Below are positions 8,421 through 16,839 of a DNA stretch of 64,000 nt, in pieces. Each line of letters starts with the position of its first letter. Within the stretch, counting starts at the first letter, position 1. Position numbers and translations under genes: made by a program. The DNA comes from VRUE01 sp963703235 (lineage in GTDB: Bacteria; Actinomycetota; Thermoleophilia; Solirubrobacterales; 70-9): contig OY969802.1 of NCBI GenBank assembly GCA_963703235.1, positions 2,232,001 through 2,296,000 of the forward strand, given 5' to 3'. The notes under the pieces are model-generated. The model was not told the origin of the DNA. It worked only from the letters and a program-made list of their open reading frames with translations, and did not search any database.

Positions 8421-10435
8421 CCGTCGTGCCCGAGGTCGGCGAGCCAGCCCCGGAACACCCGGTGCACCCGCTCGGCGCCGACGACGTCACCCTCCGGCCA
8501 GGCGAGCTCGGCCGGGTGCAGGACGAAGGGATGCGCCTGGGTCCCGCCCATGCCGCCGTGCGAGCCGACCAGCTCCTCGAAGGCGGCGACCTCGCCGAAC
8601 TCCGGCCAGTAGGTGCTGTTGACCATCAGGTCGGCGCAGTGGGGGAAGCCGTCGGTGCGCCGCAGGTGGTCGGCGGCGTGGGGGCCGAACGGCTCGAGCG
8701 GGTCCTCTCCCTCGACCCGCCGCTCGTCGAGGAAGTGGGTCCCGCGCGCGCCGATCGCGAGCGCCCCGAAGCGCTCCGAGCGGACCAGGACGAAGCCGAT
8801 CCCGGGGTGGTCGCGGAGCGCCGAGACCAGGCGCGGGTAGATCGCCTCGAGTCGCTCCAAGGACACCCGGCCGGGCTCGCGGGGAAAGCTGATCAGGCCC
8901 AGGCAACCCGAGGCCATCACCGAGAGCTCCGGCACCTCGCCCCCGTGCGCCTGCTCGACCTCCTCGCGGACGTCGGCGTCCAGCGTCACCACGCCGTCGT
9001 CGCGGCGGCCGCGGGTTGCGGTGCGAACCGTGCGCGCCGCGATCGTGTCGTCGCGCGCGACCTCGGTCAGGCCGGCGCTGAGGTAGGCGAGCGCATCGTC
9101 CTCGCCTTCCTCGATGGCGATCGTGCTCTCCGCGTCGCAGGCCGACCGCACCAGGCTCTCGAGGGTCTCCCCGTAGCGGTCGCGGAAGGTCTCCCCCTGC
9201 GACTGGCCGTGATCGGAGAGCACGACCAGCCGGTAGGGACGCGGAGCGTCGTCGCAGGCGAGGGCGATCCGGGCGATCTGGCGGTCGAGGTCGCGGAGCA
9301 CGGCGAGGGCGTCGGCGCGTTCGATGCCGGAGTGGTGGGCGACCTCGTCGTAGGCGAGAAAGGTGGTGTAGACGAGCGGCCTGCCGGCGAGGACGTCGCC
9401 GACCACGCTGGCGACCTGGAGGTCGCGCTGGACCACCGTGGCCCAGGCGCGAACGGCGGCGTAGGAGCGGGAGCGGCCGATTCGCGGGCGGACGTCGTCG
9501 CGGACCTGCCTGCGCGCCGCCCGGCGCTCGCGGCCGATCTCGGCGATCGCCAGCACCAGCGTGCGGGCGACCGCGTAGGGGCGGGCGAAGTAGGCGGCGT
9601 AGTCGACCCCGATCGGCCGCCGCCGGTGCAGCACCGTGCTCATCGTCAGCATCGAGTGCGGCGCGTCGCCGGAGAGGATGTTGGCGCGGCTGGCGCCGCC
9701 GGCGTGCAGCAGCCCGCGCCCGTCCGAGTGGCGACGCTCCAGCTCTTCGGCGTCGCGCGGGTGGTTGGTGACGATCGCCGCGTCGCGGTCCTTCTCCCAC
9801 CAGCGGAAGGCCGGCATGTCCTCGTTGGAGCCGTGCAGCAGCCCCGCCTGGCAGGCGCCGGTCTGCGAGGACCAGTCGGTCTCCCACCCGCTGAGCCGGT
9901 GCGAGCCGCTGCGCAGCCAGGCGGCGAGGTTGGGCGCGTCGCCGGCGACCAGCGCCCGGTGCAGGACGTCGTGGGCGAGCCCGTCGATCTCGAGGAAGAG
10001 GACGCCCGACACCTCGCTCTCCACTCGCTGCCCCCGCCGCCGTGCCTGCCGTCGCACGACATTGCGGTACCAGGCGTCGTCCTCGTCGATCGCCAGCAGC
10101 GAGTAGAAGCCCGCGGTGAGCGCCGTCATCGCGACCGCGACGAGGATCCCCTCGCCGAGGCCGTCGAGGTGCGCGCCGGGCAGGAGGTCGATCGCGAAGG
10201 TGACCAGGACGCCGTTGAGGACCAGCGCCGCGCCGCCGAGGGTGAGGACCGTGAGGGGCAGCGCGATGCGCGCCAGCGCGGGCCAGACCAGCGCGTTGAG
10301 GAGGCCGATCGCCGCCGCCGCGCCGAGCGCCGCTCCCGCACCGTCGAGGACGAACCCGTGGAGGATCTCCGACAGCAGCAGCAGCGAGAACGCGTCCAGC
10401 AGCAGGACCAGCAGGCCGCGCCAGACGATCCGCAT
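8369..10435 (-). CDS. Holin-like membrane domain fused to alkaline-phosphatase-superfamily phosphodiesterase
   Basis: A 688-residue protein. Residues 1-~115 hold four hydrophobic helices resembling the phage holin superfamily IV (DUF) membrane module. The remainder is an alkaline phosphatase / type I phosphodiesterase-like domain: the metal-site candidates are FLEIDGLAHD near residue 150, the nucleophile Ser/Thr region WETDWSSQTGACQAG, VVLSDHGQSQGETF in the middle, and GSHGGMGGTQ near the C-terminus. I placed the start at ATG 10435, directly before the first helix; an upstream in-frame ATG (10498) would add 21 uninformative residues. It probably hydrolyses a phosphodiester at the membrane face. 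The 3' end overlaps the MBL gene tail to tail. Confidence 0.82.
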   Translation of the reverse strand: MRIVWRGLLVLLLDAFSLLLLSEILHGFVLDGAGAALGAAAAIGLLNALVWPALARIALPLTVLTLGGAALVLNGVLVTFAIDLLPGAHLDGLGEGILVAVAMTALTAGFYSLLAIDEDDAWYRNVVRRQARRRGQRVESEVSGVLFLEIDGLAHDVLHRALVAGDAPNLAAWLRSGSHRLSGWETDWSSQTGACQAGLLHGSNEDMPAFRWWEKDRDAAIVTNHPRDAEELERRHSDGRGLLHAGGASRANILSGDAPHSMLTMSTVLHRRRPIGVDYAAYFARPYAVARTLVLAIAEIGRERRAARRQVRDDVRPRIGRSRSYAAVRAWATVVQRDLQVASVVGDVLAGRPLVYTTFLAYDEVAHHSGIERADALAVLRDLDRQIARIALACDDAPRPYRLVVLSDHGQSQGETFRDRYGETLESLVRSACDAESTIAIEEGEDDALAYLSAGLTEVARDDTIAARTVRTATRGRRDDGVVTLDADVREEVEQAHGGEVPELSVMASGCLGLISFPREPGRVSLERLEAIYPRLVSALRDHPGIGFVLVRSERFGALAIGARGTHFLDERRVEGEDPLEPFGPHAADHLRRTDGFPHCADLMVNSTYWPEFGEVAAFEELVGSHGGMGGTQAHPFVLHPAELAWPEGDVVGAERVHRVFRGWLADLGHDGYASEVVSPGASTRTST

Positions 10436-10617
10436 GCTCACCGGCCGGGCAACGCCCGTTTGGAACGCATAGCGAGGGGCAGTGTAGCCCGTGGGCACGG
10501 TCCAACAAGGGCGGCGTCTATTGCTCTATCTTTCCTGTCTATTCATGCCTCGCCTCCGGTCCGGCGGCGCATCCTCCCCCGGGCCCGTGGCGCAGGCCCA
10601 CAGACGGGAGGAAGACG

Positions 10618-11988
10618 ATGACTCGCTATCTCACGATTCTTGCGGTGGCACTCGCCGCGGTTGTGGCGGCTGCCGCCTTGACGAAAAGCAACGCTGGCGC
10701 GGTGGAAGAGGAAACGATTTCGGCCTACTACATGGCAAGCGAACTCGGACTCGAAGAAATCGCGGATATCGACGGGGACCAGACCGGCGAAACGACGACC
10801 GCGTTCACCATCGGCAGCCTGCCGTCGCTCACATGCTCGACCATCGAATACGACGGAGAAGCGGGGGACACAGGGCCGATTTCCGAAGAGCCGGTGGAAA
10901 TCAAACCGGTGTACAGCACCTGTCATGTGATCGCACCGCTTCTGGGTACACGCACCGCGACAGTGACAATGAACGGCTGCACCTATGACGTCGCGCCGAC
11001 AGGGACAATCACAGAAAGCGAAGTAACGCACCTGATCGGCGATCTGGACATCACCTGTCCGGAAGGCGAAGAGATGGAAGTCCACGTCTACAACACCAGC
11101 GGCAGCGATTCTGGAGCCAGCACGCTCTGCACATTCGCCGTTCCGGCTCAGGAAAACCTGTCCGGCATCACGCTGACAAACTCGGAAACCGACATAGTCG
11201 CGGACTTCAACGTCGGTTCGATTCAGGTCGAACGAACGGGCGGCTCCGAAGCGTTCTGCGGCCCCGCATCGCAGACCGCGACCTACAAAGGCGAAGCCAC
11301 ACTGAGGGCCACAGACGAAGACAGCGAATTCCTCACTGTGCAGGCTAAAGCCACCAAGATCTTCGCGCTCGGCCAGCCGAATGCGACGGTGATAGGCGAC
11401 GAAAAAGGCAGCGCCGAACTCACAACCGAAGACAAAACGAAGATCGTCCAATGCACGACGGTTAAATACGAAGCCTTCCCGGTAGCCAAACAGGTCGGCA
11501 CGCTCACGATCACCCCATTTTATTCGAATTGCAGCTATGGGGGCATGACCGCCGACGTAGACTTCAAAAGCTGTAAGTACGTCCACACACTGCTGCCAGT
11601 GCTGCATCAGGGGCCTTTGACAACAGCGTCGGTGGAAATCGACTGTCAAAACGGAGAGAAAATCACCATTACAGCCACAAACGCCAAAAAAGAAGTCAAA
11701 TGCACGATCACCTATGCCAAACAGAAAGCCTCTGGCCATGTCGGTCTCAAAAACAACGAAGTTATTGCAAAAGGGGACTCGAAAAAATGGTGGGTCAAAT
11801 TCACGAGCACACTTACCGCTCTCAGCTACGAAATCACCGGTGAAGAAGCCCTATGCGGCAAAAACGGATCCTTCAAAACGGGCCTGCTCCACGGCGCGCT
11901 CGACGTCCGAGCCTACAACGACAAAATGAAATCCAAACAAATGGGGATCCGCGTCTTCGGCAACGACACGCACAGCACCGACAAATGA
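10618..11988 (+). CDS. Secreted protein with two tandem six-cysteine domains
   Basis: A 456-residue exported protein with a signal peptide (about 1-28). It contains a duplicated domain of ~200 residues: copy 1 from Cys73, copy 2 from Cys279. Each copy has six cysteines in the same order, including a YSTC/YSNC turn, an NGC/KSC turn, a (D)ITCPEG/EIDCQNG turn, and a final EAFCG/EALCG. The pattern suggests three disulfides per domain in a beta-rich fold. I do not recognise a named Pfam family; similar secreted proteins are, from memory, common in Solirubrobacterales. GGGAGGAAG precedes ATG 10618. Codon use is unusual for this window, with many GAA, AAA and ACA codons and clearly lower GC. A hairpin terminator follows. 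Confidence 0.8.
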   Translation: MTRYLTILAVALAAVVAAAALTKSNAGAVEEETISAYYMASELGLEEIADIDGDQTGETTTAFTIGSLPSLTCSTIEYDGEAGDTGPISEEPVEIKPVYSTCHVIAPLLGTRTATVTMNGCTYDVAPTGTITESEVTHLIGDLDITCPEGEEMEVHVYNTSGSDSGASTLCTFAVPAQENLSGITLTNSETDIVADFNVGSIQVERTGGSEAFCGPASQTATYKGEATLRATDEDSEFLTVQAKATKIFALGQPNATVIGDEKGSAELTTEDKTKIVQCTTVKYEAFPVAKQVGTLTITPFYSNCSYGGMTADVDFKSCKYVHTLLPVLHQGPLTTASVEIDCQNGEKITITATNAKKEVKCTITYAKQKASGHVGLKNNEVIAKGDSKKWWVKFTSTLTALSYEITGEEALCGKNGSFKTGLLHGALDVRAYNDKMKSKQMGIRVFGNDTHSTDK

Positions 11989-12014
11989 GCACGATCTAGA
12001 AGCGAGACAGACAG

Positions 12015-12044
12015 GAGAGGGCCGGGAGCGATCCCGGCCCTCTC
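12015..12044 (+). terminator. Hairpin terminator
   Basis: Perfect 13-bp stem (GAGAGGGCCGGGA with its complement) and a GCGA tetraloop, 27 bases after the stop of the six-cysteine protein gene, followed by TTCGCTT rather than a clean T run. Confidence 0.8.
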
Positions 12045-12196
12045 TTCGCTTGCTCTCCGCGGGCCGCTCGTCGAGCGCCGCCGGAGAAATCTCGCGAGCC
12101 TTGTCGATTTCGGTGGCGCTCGTTCGTCGTTGTGGGTAAAAGGCGGATATCGGCCCTGCCGAGCTTCCGCGAAGAACGACCCGAAAGGACCCCGAG

Positions 12197-12625
12197 ATGA
12201 GAGTGATGGCGATCGTCAAGGCGAGCGAGGACTCCGAGGCCGGCAGGATGCCGAGCGAGGATCTGCTCGCGGAGATGGGCAAGTTCAACGAGGAGATGGT
12301 CAAGGCGGGCGTGCTTTTGGCCGGCGAGGGCCTGCACCCTTCCTCCAAAGGCGTCCGCGTCAGCTTCGGTGGCGGTGGCGAGCGGACCGTGATCGACGGC
12401 CCCTTCGCCGAGACCAAGGAGCTGATCGCCGGCTACTGGCTGATGCAGGTGAGCTCCTTCGAGGAGGCGGTGGAGTGGATCAAGCGCTGCCCCAACCCGC
12501 ACGAGGAGGCGGGCGAGATCGAGATCCGGCCCGTCTTCGAGGCCGACGACTTCGGCGACGAGTTCACGCCGGAGCTGCGCGAGCAGGAGGAGCGGATTCG
12601 GGCGCAGGCGGAGCAGAACCAGTAG
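12197..12625 (+). CDS. YCII-related DGPF-domain protein
   Basis: A 142-residue cytoplasmic protein of the YCII/DGPF family, shown by VMAIVKASEDSE at the start, the signature TVIDGPFAETKELIAGYW in the middle, and SFEEAVEWIKRCPNP. DGPF proteins are almost always encoded next to an ECF42-type sigma factor, as here (gap 28 bases), and are thought to act in the same regulatory circuit, although their exact role is unresolved. AAAGGA at 12183-12188 serves as ribosome site. No cofactor site is visible. The C-terminal ~25 residues are acidic and helical. Confidence 0.9.
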   Translation: MRVMAIVKASEDSEAGRMPSEDLLAEMGKFNEEMVKAGVLLAGEGLHPSSKGVRVSFGGGGERTVIDGPFAETKELIAGYWLMQVSSFEEAVEWIKRCPNPHEEAGEIEIRPVFEADDFGDEFTPELREQEERIRAQAEQNQ

Positions 12626-12653
12626 ACGGCGACTCGGCGCGGCGGGCGAGAGG

Positions 12654-13913
12654 ATGAGCGAGCAGGACGCCCGCCGCGCGATCGACGCGGTCTGGAGGAT
12701 CGAGTCGGCGCGGCTGATCGCCGGGCTGGCGCGAATCGTGGGCGACGTCGGGATCGCCGAGGAACTCGCCCAGGACGCGCTCGTCGCGGCGCTCGAGCAG
12801 TGGCCGAGCTCCGGCGTCCCCGACAACCCCGGCGCCTGGCTGATGGCGACGGCGAAGAACCGGGCGATCGACCGGCTGCGGCGCGGCGAGATGGCGGCGC
12901 GCCGGGAGCAGGAGTTGGGACGGGAAGCCGAGCTGCAGGCCCGGCTGGCAGAGCCGGACCTCGCCGCGGCCGCCGACGACGAGATCGAAGACGACCTGCT
13001 CAGCCTGATCTTCACCGCCTGCCATCCGCTGCTGGCGACCGAGGCGCGGGTGGCGCTGACCCTGCGCCTGGTCGGCTCGCTGACGACGGCGGAGATCGCC
13101 CGCGCCTTCCTCGTCAAGGAGTCGACCGTGGCGCAGCGGGTCGTCCGCGCCAAGCGCAGCCTGGCCGAGGCGCGGGTGCCGATCGAGGTGCCGGGGGCGG
13201 CCGAGCGCGAGCAGCGCCTCGTCTCGGTGCTGGAGGTGATCTACGCGATCTTCAACGAGGGCTACGCGGCAAGCAGCGGCGAGGAGTGGGTCCGCGTCGA
13301 CCTCTGTCAGGAGGCGATGCGGCTGGGTCGCATCCTCGCCGGCCTCGTGCCGCGCGAGCCGGAGGCACTGGGGCTGGTGGCGCTGATGGAGCTGCAGGCG
13401 GCGCGCTTCCCGGCGCGGACCGGCGCCGGCGGCGAAGCGATCCCGCTGCTGGAGCAGGACCGCTCGCGCTGGGACCTGGTCCTGATCGGCCGCGGCCTGA
13501 AGGGGCTGGAGCGGGCCGAAGCGTTGGGCCGGCCGCTCGGCCCCTACGCGCTGCAGGCGGCGATCGCGGCTTGTCACGCCCGGGCGCGGACGCCCGAGCA
13601 GACCGAGTGGGAGCGGATCGTCGCCCTCTACGACGCCCTCGACGCGGCCACCGGCTCCCCCGTGGTCCGTCTGAACCGAGCGGTCGCGGTCGGGATGGCC
13701 TTCGGCCCCGCCGCCGGCCTCGAGCTGCTCGACGGGCTCGCCGACGAGCCGGCGCTGCGCGGCTACCACCTGCTGCCGGCGGCGCGCGGCGAGCTGTTGG
13801 AGCGGCTCGGCCGCACCGAAGAGGCGAGCGCGGAGTTCGCCCGCGCCGCCACGCTCAGCGGCAACGCCGCCGAGCGCGAGCTGCTGCAGGCGAGGGCCGA
13901 GCGGCTGCGTTAG
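12654..13913 (+). CDS. ECF42-type sigma factor with C-terminal TPR-like extension
   Basis: A 419-residue RNA polymerase sigma factor. Region 2 (about 10-80) includes AEELAQDALVAALEQWP and NPGAWLMATAKNRAIDRLRR; region 4 (about 115-175) includes LTTAEIARAFLVKESTVAQRVVRAK. The remaining ~240 residues form the helical DUF6596/TPR-like extension that marks the ECF42 group (ARTPEQTEWERIVALYDAL, GYHLLPAARGELLERLGR). This group lacks a classical anti-sigma factor, and the C-terminal extension is thought to control activity. The gene follows the DGPF gene and is probably cotranscribed with it. The stop is 34 bases from the convergent EEP gene. Confidence 0.93.
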   Translation: MSEQDARRAIDAVWRIESARLIAGLARIVGDVGIAEELAQDALVAALEQWPSSGVPDNPGAWLMATAKNRAIDRLRRGEMAARREQELGREAELQARLAEPDLAAAADDEIEDDLLSLIFTACHPLLATEARVALTLRLVGSLTTAEIARAFLVKESTVAQRVVRAKRSLAEARVPIEVPGAAEREQRLVSVLEVIYAIFNEGYAASSGEEWVRVDLCQEAMRLGRILAGLVPREPEALGLVALMELQAARFPARTGAGGEAIPLLEQDRSRWDLVLIGRGLKGLERAEALGRPLGPYALQAAIAACHARARTPEQTEWERIVALYDALDAATGSPVVRLNRAVAVGMAFGPAAGLELLDGLADEPALRGYHLLPAARGELLERLGRTEEASAEFARAATLSGNAAERELLQARAERLR

Positions 13914-13949
13914 CGCCGGACGAACGGCGGAAGCGAGTCGACGGGGCAG

Positions 13950-15023
13950 CTAGGGCAGCACCAGCTGAGCGTGAACCGCCCGGTGGTCGCTGCCCGGCAG
14001 CTCGTCGACGCCGTAGTCGGCGACGGCGAGGCGGTCGTCGACAAGGACATGATCGATCGTGATCAGGCCCCACGGGGACTCGGCGGAGTTTGCCCAGGTT
14101 GGCTCGAGACCCTCGCCGGCGGTCTCGCCGGCGTCGCGGTAGCCGCCGTCGACGAGCTGACGGAACTCGGCGTGGTCGAAGCTGGCGTTGAAGTCCCCGG
14201 CCAGTAGCCAGGGACTGCCGGCGCCAGGTGCCGGAAGGCTCTCCAGCGCCTCGCGCCACTGCTCGACGCTCATGTTCGGCGGCTGCGGGTGGACGGCGAC
14301 CAGGCGCAGCCGGCTGCCGTCCGGCAGGGCGATCGAGGCGCGCGGCATGCGGAAGAGGAAGTGCGTCTGGCGCGGAAGCGGGGCCAGCGGGAAGCGGGCG
14401 TAGAGGCCGCCGCCGCGACCGCTCGGCTGAGCCATCAGCACCGAGCTGGGCAGCCGGCGGCCGATGCCGGCCCGGCGCAGCCTCCTGGCGAAGGAGGGGG
14501 TCAGCTCCTGGACGCTGAGGAGGTCGGCGTCGTAGCGATCGACGAGGGCGAGGAGGGCGGCCGGATCGGCGCGACCGAAGTAGACGTTGGCGGAGAGCAC
14601 GGTGAGCGTCTCGTGGCCGGATGCCCGCACGGTTTCGCTGCCGATCGCTCGCGGCAGGACAGCGGCCGCGAGGCAGGCGGTCGCAACCGCGGCGACCGCC
14701 GCCGCCGCCCAGTTGCGGAGCGCGACCGCGACGCCCGCGACGAGCAACGCGGCGATCGCCGCATACGGGGTGAAGAACATCGCCGTCGTCGGCAGGCTGC
14801 CGTCCTCCAGCCCGAAGGCGCGGACGAGCGCCCAGAGGGCGACCGCCGCCACCGCCCCCCATATCGGCCAGTACCGTCGCGCTCCCGTTTGCTCGAGTCC
14901 CTTGGTGGCCAGGGAAGGATTTTTAACGACCCCGGTGGCTACCCGGTGGCGCAGAGGCGCTCGCGGGCGATCCAGTCCGAGCCGCGCGGAGGCTCGCGCA
15001 TCTCGGGCCGGGCGCGGCCGCAC
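13950..15023 (-). CDS. Membrane-anchored endonuclease/exonuclease/phosphatase-family protein
   Basis: Up to 357 residues. Two or three hydrophobic helices (about 50-125) precede an EEP catalytic domain: VLSANVYFGR, LLSVQELTPSF (catalytic Glu), LLAGDFNASFDH, and the closing LPGSDHRAVHAQL with the Asp-His pair. Family members hydrolyse phosphodiesters of nucleic acids, lipids or phosphoinositides; this exported-face version is like YafD-type proteins. The start is uncertain. ATG 15023 lies 85 bases inside the upstream M23 gene on the same strand, and no ATG, GTG or TTG occurs in frame between the M23 stop and the first helix. Either there is a long overlap or a nonstandard start (CTG 14912 is possible). 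Confidence 0.8.
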   Translation of the reverse strand: MRPRPARDARASARLGLDRPRAPLRHRVATGVVKNPSLATKGLEQTGARRYWPIWGAVAAVALWALVRAFGLEDGSLPTTAMFFTPYAAIAALLVAGVAVALRNWAAAAVAAVATACLAAAVLPRAIGSETVRASGHETLTVLSANVYFGRADPAALLALVDRYDADLLSVQELTPSFARRLRRAGIGRRLPSSVLMAQPSGRGGGLYARFPLAPLPRQTHFLFRMPRASIALPDGSRLRLVAVHPQPPNMSVEQWREALESLPAPGAGSPWLLAGDFNASFDHAEFRQLVDGGYRDAGETAGEGLEPTWANSAESPWGLITIDHVLVDDRLAVADYGVDELPGSDHRAVHAQLVLP

Positions 15024-15943
15024 TCGCCGGAAGGTCGACGCTCGAAGTCGGGGGATCGAGACGCCACGGCCGAGAGCAGCAGCGGAACCGGGTCGATCGG
15101 CGTGTCGTAGCGGCGCACCTCGAAGTGAAGGTGCGGCCCGGTCGAGTGCCCGGTGGAGCCGACGAAGCCGATGCGGGTGCCGCCCACGACCCGCTCGCCG
15201 ACCCAGCTGGTGATCGAAGAGAGATGGGCGTACCAGGTGGTGAAGCCGAGCCTGTGCTGGATCACCACCAGGTTGCCGTAGCCGCCGTAGTTGTAGGCGG
15301 CGTAGATCGTCGTCCCGCGACCGGCCGCGCCGACGCGGGTGCCGTAGGGAACGGGGAAGTCGAGGCCCTCATGCCGCCGGCCGCCGCCTCGCGGGGCGCC
15401 GAACCCGTCGCCGATCGGGCCCGGGACCGGCCGCAGGAACCGCACCGGATCGCCCGCCGGCTCCTCCCCCTGGCGCAGGGAGGCGATCGTCACCGGCCCG
15501 ACGAGCCCGTCGACCCCGATGCCCGCGGCGCGCTGGGCGCGCCGTACCGCGTCCCCGGTCAACGGCCCGAACAAGCCGTCGGCCCTTCCCGGCCCGTGGC
15601 CGGCGCGCTGGAGCAGGAACTGCAACGCGGCGACGTCCCAGCCCCGATTTCCGGACCGCATCGTCCGGCTCCCGAGTGACGGCCTTCCCCGCCACCCGAG
15701 CGCCCGCCGCGTTTGCGGTCCCGCTACGCCGTCCACCCGCAGGCCCCGGCGCCGCTGAAAGGCAACCACCCCACGGCGAGTGAGAGGACCCTTGATCCCG
15801 TCCACATGACCCCCGTAGAGGTGCAGCGCCGTCAGCGCCGCCTGCAGGGCGGCGACGTTTGCGGGGGACGCCTCGGCGCGCGAAGGAACGGCGATCGCGA
15901 TGACGATCAGCGCCGCTGCGCCGATTCCTCGGATCGGACGCAT
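14939..15943 (-). CDS. Secreted M23 peptidoglycan endopeptidase with two PG-binding domains
   Basis: A 334-residue cell-wall hydrolase. Signal peptide at residues 1-~28 (ATG 15943 precedes RPIRGIGAAALIVIAIAV). Two PG_binding_1 modules follow: NVAALQAALTALHLYGG through GVAGPQTRRALG, and WDVAALQFLLQRAGHG through GLVGPVTIASL. The LytM/M23 domain has HEGLDFPVPYGT, WYAHLSS, and GPHLHFEV, giving the zinc ligands and catalytic histidines. It likely cleaves peptide cross-links in peptidoglycan. Two cysteines occur in the short C-terminal tail. The gene overlaps the annotated start of the EEP gene downstream. Confidence 0.92.
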   Translation of the reverse strand: MRPIRGIGAAALIVIAIAVPSRAEASPANVAALQAALTALHLYGGHVDGIKGPLTRRGVVAFQRRRGLRVDGVAGPQTRRALGWRGRPSLGSRTMRSGNRGWDVAALQFLLQRAGHGPGRADGLFGPLTGDAVRRAQRAAGIGVDGLVGPVTIASLRQGEEPAGDPVRFLRPVPGPIGDGFGAPRGGGRRHEGLDFPVPYGTRVGAAGRGTTIYAAYNYGGYGNLVVIQHRLGFTTWYAHLSSITSWVGERVVGGTRIGFVGSTGHSTGPHLHFEVRRYDTPIDPVPLLLSAVASRSPDFERRPSGECGRARPEMREPPRGSDWIARERLCATG

Positions 15944-16022
15944 CGCCCAATGGTGGGTAACGACGCTGCGGCTTACAACCCCCCGCAACGAACCGTGCAT
16001 TTTGTGGTCGGGGCGGGCTGGT

Positions 16023-16451
16023 TCACACGCTCCCGCGCGGTGCCAGCCAAACACTCTCGAAGCTCAGGTTCGTCTTTGCCCGGATGAGGTCGAAGTCGGC
16101 GTCATAGTGCAGAACGCCGAGGTTCTGCCTGTCGGCGATCGCGGCGAGGATGAGATCGACCGGCGGCAGCCTGTGGTGTCCCGCCCGGGCGAGTTGGCGT
16201 TGTGCGTCGACTGCGCGCCTTTCGATCTCCTCGTCGATCCCGATCACGGGCAGCGCTAGCAGCTCATCGATCAGCCCGGCGTGGTCGCCGGCGCTGCGAG
16301 CGGAGTAACCGGCCTCCAGCAGGAAGGGCAGGCACACCGCAACGCGGCCGTCTTCGAGAGCGGTGGCGATCTCCTCTGCTCTCTGGGGGGGAAGCGCAGC
16401 GTCGCCCAACCTTGCCCACGCAGAGTTGTCGAGCAGAAGCTCGGCGCTCAC
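16023..16451 (-). CDS. VapC-like PIN-domain toxin
   Basis: A 142-residue PIN-domain ribonuclease toxin. Acidic metal ligands are seen at LLLDNSAWARL (first Asp), LEAGYSAR (Glu), PPVDLILAAIAD (Asp) and LHYDADFDLIR (Asp pair), and the family ending FESVWLAPRG is present. GTG 16451 was chosen because it forms a GTGA overlap with the antitoxin stop; a start at 16463 would be longer by four residues. Together with the upstream antitoxin it is a type II TA operon. It shares PIN architecture and ending with the second system at 26304-27018. Confidence 0.87.
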   Translation of the reverse strand: MSAELLLDNSAWARLGDAALPPQRAEEIATALEDGRVAVCLPFLLEAGYSARSAGDHAGLIDELLALPVIGIDEEIERRAVDAQRQLARAGHHRLPPVDLILAAIADRQNLGVLHYDADFDLIRAKTNLSFESVWLAPRGSV

Positions 16452-16720
16452 CCGCGCGCCCAACCGGAAGCGCGGACTTCTTCAGCAGCCTCGCGGCTGA
16501 CCGGCAGCTCGCGCGAGCGGATGCGCTCGGCGAGGCGCTGGCGCAGGTCCCTGCGGCCCTGCTGCTCGGCGCGCAGGGCGGTCAGCTTGGCGTTTGCGCC
16601 AAGCACAACCAGCTCCCCCATCGCGACTCGATCGCTTCCAAGCTCGTCTCGCAACTCGTCGAGCGCAGCTTGGACAGGGGGGGTCTCAGTAATCGCGTGT
16701 CGGCGGCGTTTCGTGGGCAT
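16448..16720 (-). CDS. VapB-like antitoxin (partner of PIN toxin)
   Basis: A 90-residue, mostly helical protein directly upstream of and overlapping the PIN toxin gene. No standard ribbon-helix-helix motif is obvious; the central stretch VAMGELVVLGANAKLTALRAE and the charged C-terminus are consistent with a small toxin-binding antitoxin. The ATG lies only 7 bases from a 22-bp palindrome at 16728-16749, which is the likely autoregulatory site. Antitoxin identity rests on operon position and size rather than on a recognised domain. Confidence 0.7.
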   Translation of the reverse strand: MPTKRRRHAITETPPVQAALDELRDELGSDRVAMGELVVLGANAKLTALRAEQQGRRDLRQRLAERIRSRELPVSREAAEEVRASGWARG

Positions 16721-16727
16721 TCGGTGA

Positions 16728-16749
16728 AGTGTAGCACTAGTGTCACACT
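16728..16749. promoter_or_regulatory. Palindromic operator of PIN TA operon
   Basis: AGTGTAGCACT (16728-16738) followed directly by AGTGTCACACT (16739-16749) forms a 22-bp palindrome with 18 of 22 positions symmetric, centred on CTAG. It sits just upstream of the antitoxin ATG and in the divergent gap to the methyltransferase gene, as expected for a TA operator. Confidence 0.6.
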
Positions 16750-16839
16750 GCTTTTTGCCGATAGGCTGGCTCAGTCGAGACGGAGTCCCCCTACATCCCC
16801 GCCACTCGCTGGCGCGCTTTTACGCGGCTATATGACCCG

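Noticed and set aside
8426..10621. Long plus-strand frame opposite the holin/phosphodiesterase gene
   Set aside because: No recognisable protein sequence; the minus strand has clear catalytic motifs and a membrane module.
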